From assembly GCA_023248365.1 (NCBI GenBank), contig JAHFER010000105.1, positions 1-6,143 of the forward strand: 6,143 nt of DNA, read 5' to 3'. Shown piece after piece: positions 5,799 to 6,143 of the stretch (positions within the stretch are counted from its first letter, which is position 1; the number at the start of each line of letters is the position of its first letter). The translations under genes were made by a program, and so were the position numbers. The stretch comes from Nitrospirota bacterium (lineage in GTDB: Bacteria > Nitrospirota > 9FT-COMBO-42-15 > HDB-SIOI813). The notes beneath the pieces are model-generated. The model was not told where the DNA came from. It ran no database searches and saw nothing but the letters and a program-made list of their open reading frames with translations.

Positions 5799-6143
5799 AT
5801 GAATGAAAAAATAGGTGTCTGTCGTTCCTGTTTGCACCACAGTCTTAAAATCTTTTTGGATTTGGGCAAAACCCCGTTGGTTGATCGTCTGTTGACAGAG
5901 GAACAGCTCACACATCCTGAACCGATCTATCCACTTGAAGTTGCCTTCTGTACTAATTGTGGATTAGTGCAGATACTGGAAACTGTACATCCGGAGGTTC
6001 TTTTTTGCGACGAATACCCCTATTACTCCTCTTTTACGTCCACACTTTTAGAGCACTCGAGAGAAAATGTCCTTGATTTGATCAGATCACGAAACCTTAA
6101 TTCAAACAGTTTTGTTGTTGAACTTGCAAGTAATGATGGTTAT
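5799..6143 (+). CDS. Zinc-domain SAM-dependent C-methyltransferase (N-terminal part)
   Basis: The first 115 residues of a gene cut by the window edge. An N-terminal zinc-binding module shows C8-x2-C11 and C51-x2-C54, followed by the family's YYSSFTST segment (75-82) and conserved H86. The SAM-binding loop begins at VVELASNDGY (106-115). This arrangement is that of sugar C-methyltransferases such as NovU and TylCIII, which methylate C-3 or C-5 of nucleotide 4-keto-6-deoxyhexoses; full members run to about 400 residues. Next to rfbF it most likely acts on a CDP-4-keto-6-deoxyglucose-derived sugar to give a branched-chain sugar. GAGGGA at 5787-5792 is a strong ribosome-binding site 6 bases before the ATG. 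The catalytic half lies outside the window, so the position methylated cannot be judged. Confidence 0.88.
   Translation, partial: MNEKIGVCRSCLHHSLKIFLDLGKTPLVDRLLTEEQLTHPEPIYPLEVAFCTNCGLVQILETVHPEVLFCDEYPYYSSFTSTLLEHSRENVLDLIRSRNLNSNSFVVELASNDGY

Noticed and set aside
5590..5799. 69-codon + strand frame over the end of rfbF
   Set aside because: Most of it is a frame shadow of rfbF; only its last 18 codons (from 5743) are mentioned separately as a possible coupling frame.

Overview
The window is an AT-rich, tightly packed stretch of chromosome in which all convincing genes lie on the + strand. It is the start of a polysaccharide (O-antigen, capsule or exopolysaccharide) biosynthesis locus. 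The two PilZ domains, the inner-membrane sugar-transferase/dehydratase machinery and a CDP-hexose module point to a Gram-negative bacterium. AT-rich members of Nitrospirota, the former Deltaproteobacteria or anammox-type Planctomycetes would fit, but I cannot assign a lineage from sequence alone.

Layout. Positions 1-117 are non-coding, with a small hairpin at 36-55. A free-standing PilZ-domain protein follows (118-552). Positions 553-966 form a 414-base gap without a credible gene. It holds a possible promoter, a 30-base near-perfect palindrome, and an unusual nested inverted-repeat structure (790-899) that encloses a terminator-like hairpin and a sequence resembling the ops/JUMPstart element of polysaccharide operons. 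The main gene (967-3798) encodes a 943-residue three-part protein: a monotopic phosphoglycosyltransferase, a membrane-anchored PglF/WbpM/CapD-type nucleotide-sugar 4,6-dehydratase, and a C-terminal PilZ domain. A radical SAM protein with an incomplete SPASM-type tail overlaps it by ATGA (3795-4913). Then come glucose-1-phosphate cytidylyltransferase (rfbF, 4976-5743) and the start of a zinc-binding-domain sugar C-methyltransferase that runs off the right edge (5799-6143).

How the genes fit together. The fusion protein would make a 4-keto-6-deoxy UDP-HexNAc and, if its transferase half is active, start glycan assembly on the lipid carrier. RfbF makes CDP-glucose, the entry to CDP-4-keto-6-deoxyglucose sugars, and the methyltransferase probably adds a C-methyl branch to such a sugar. 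The two PilZ domains suggest that cyclic di-GMP controls the first steps directly at protein level. The leader structure suggests a second control at transcript level. The most notable points are the three-domain fusion, loss of the expected catalytic Asp in its transferase domain (Tyr instead), and the structured leader with the ops-like motif.
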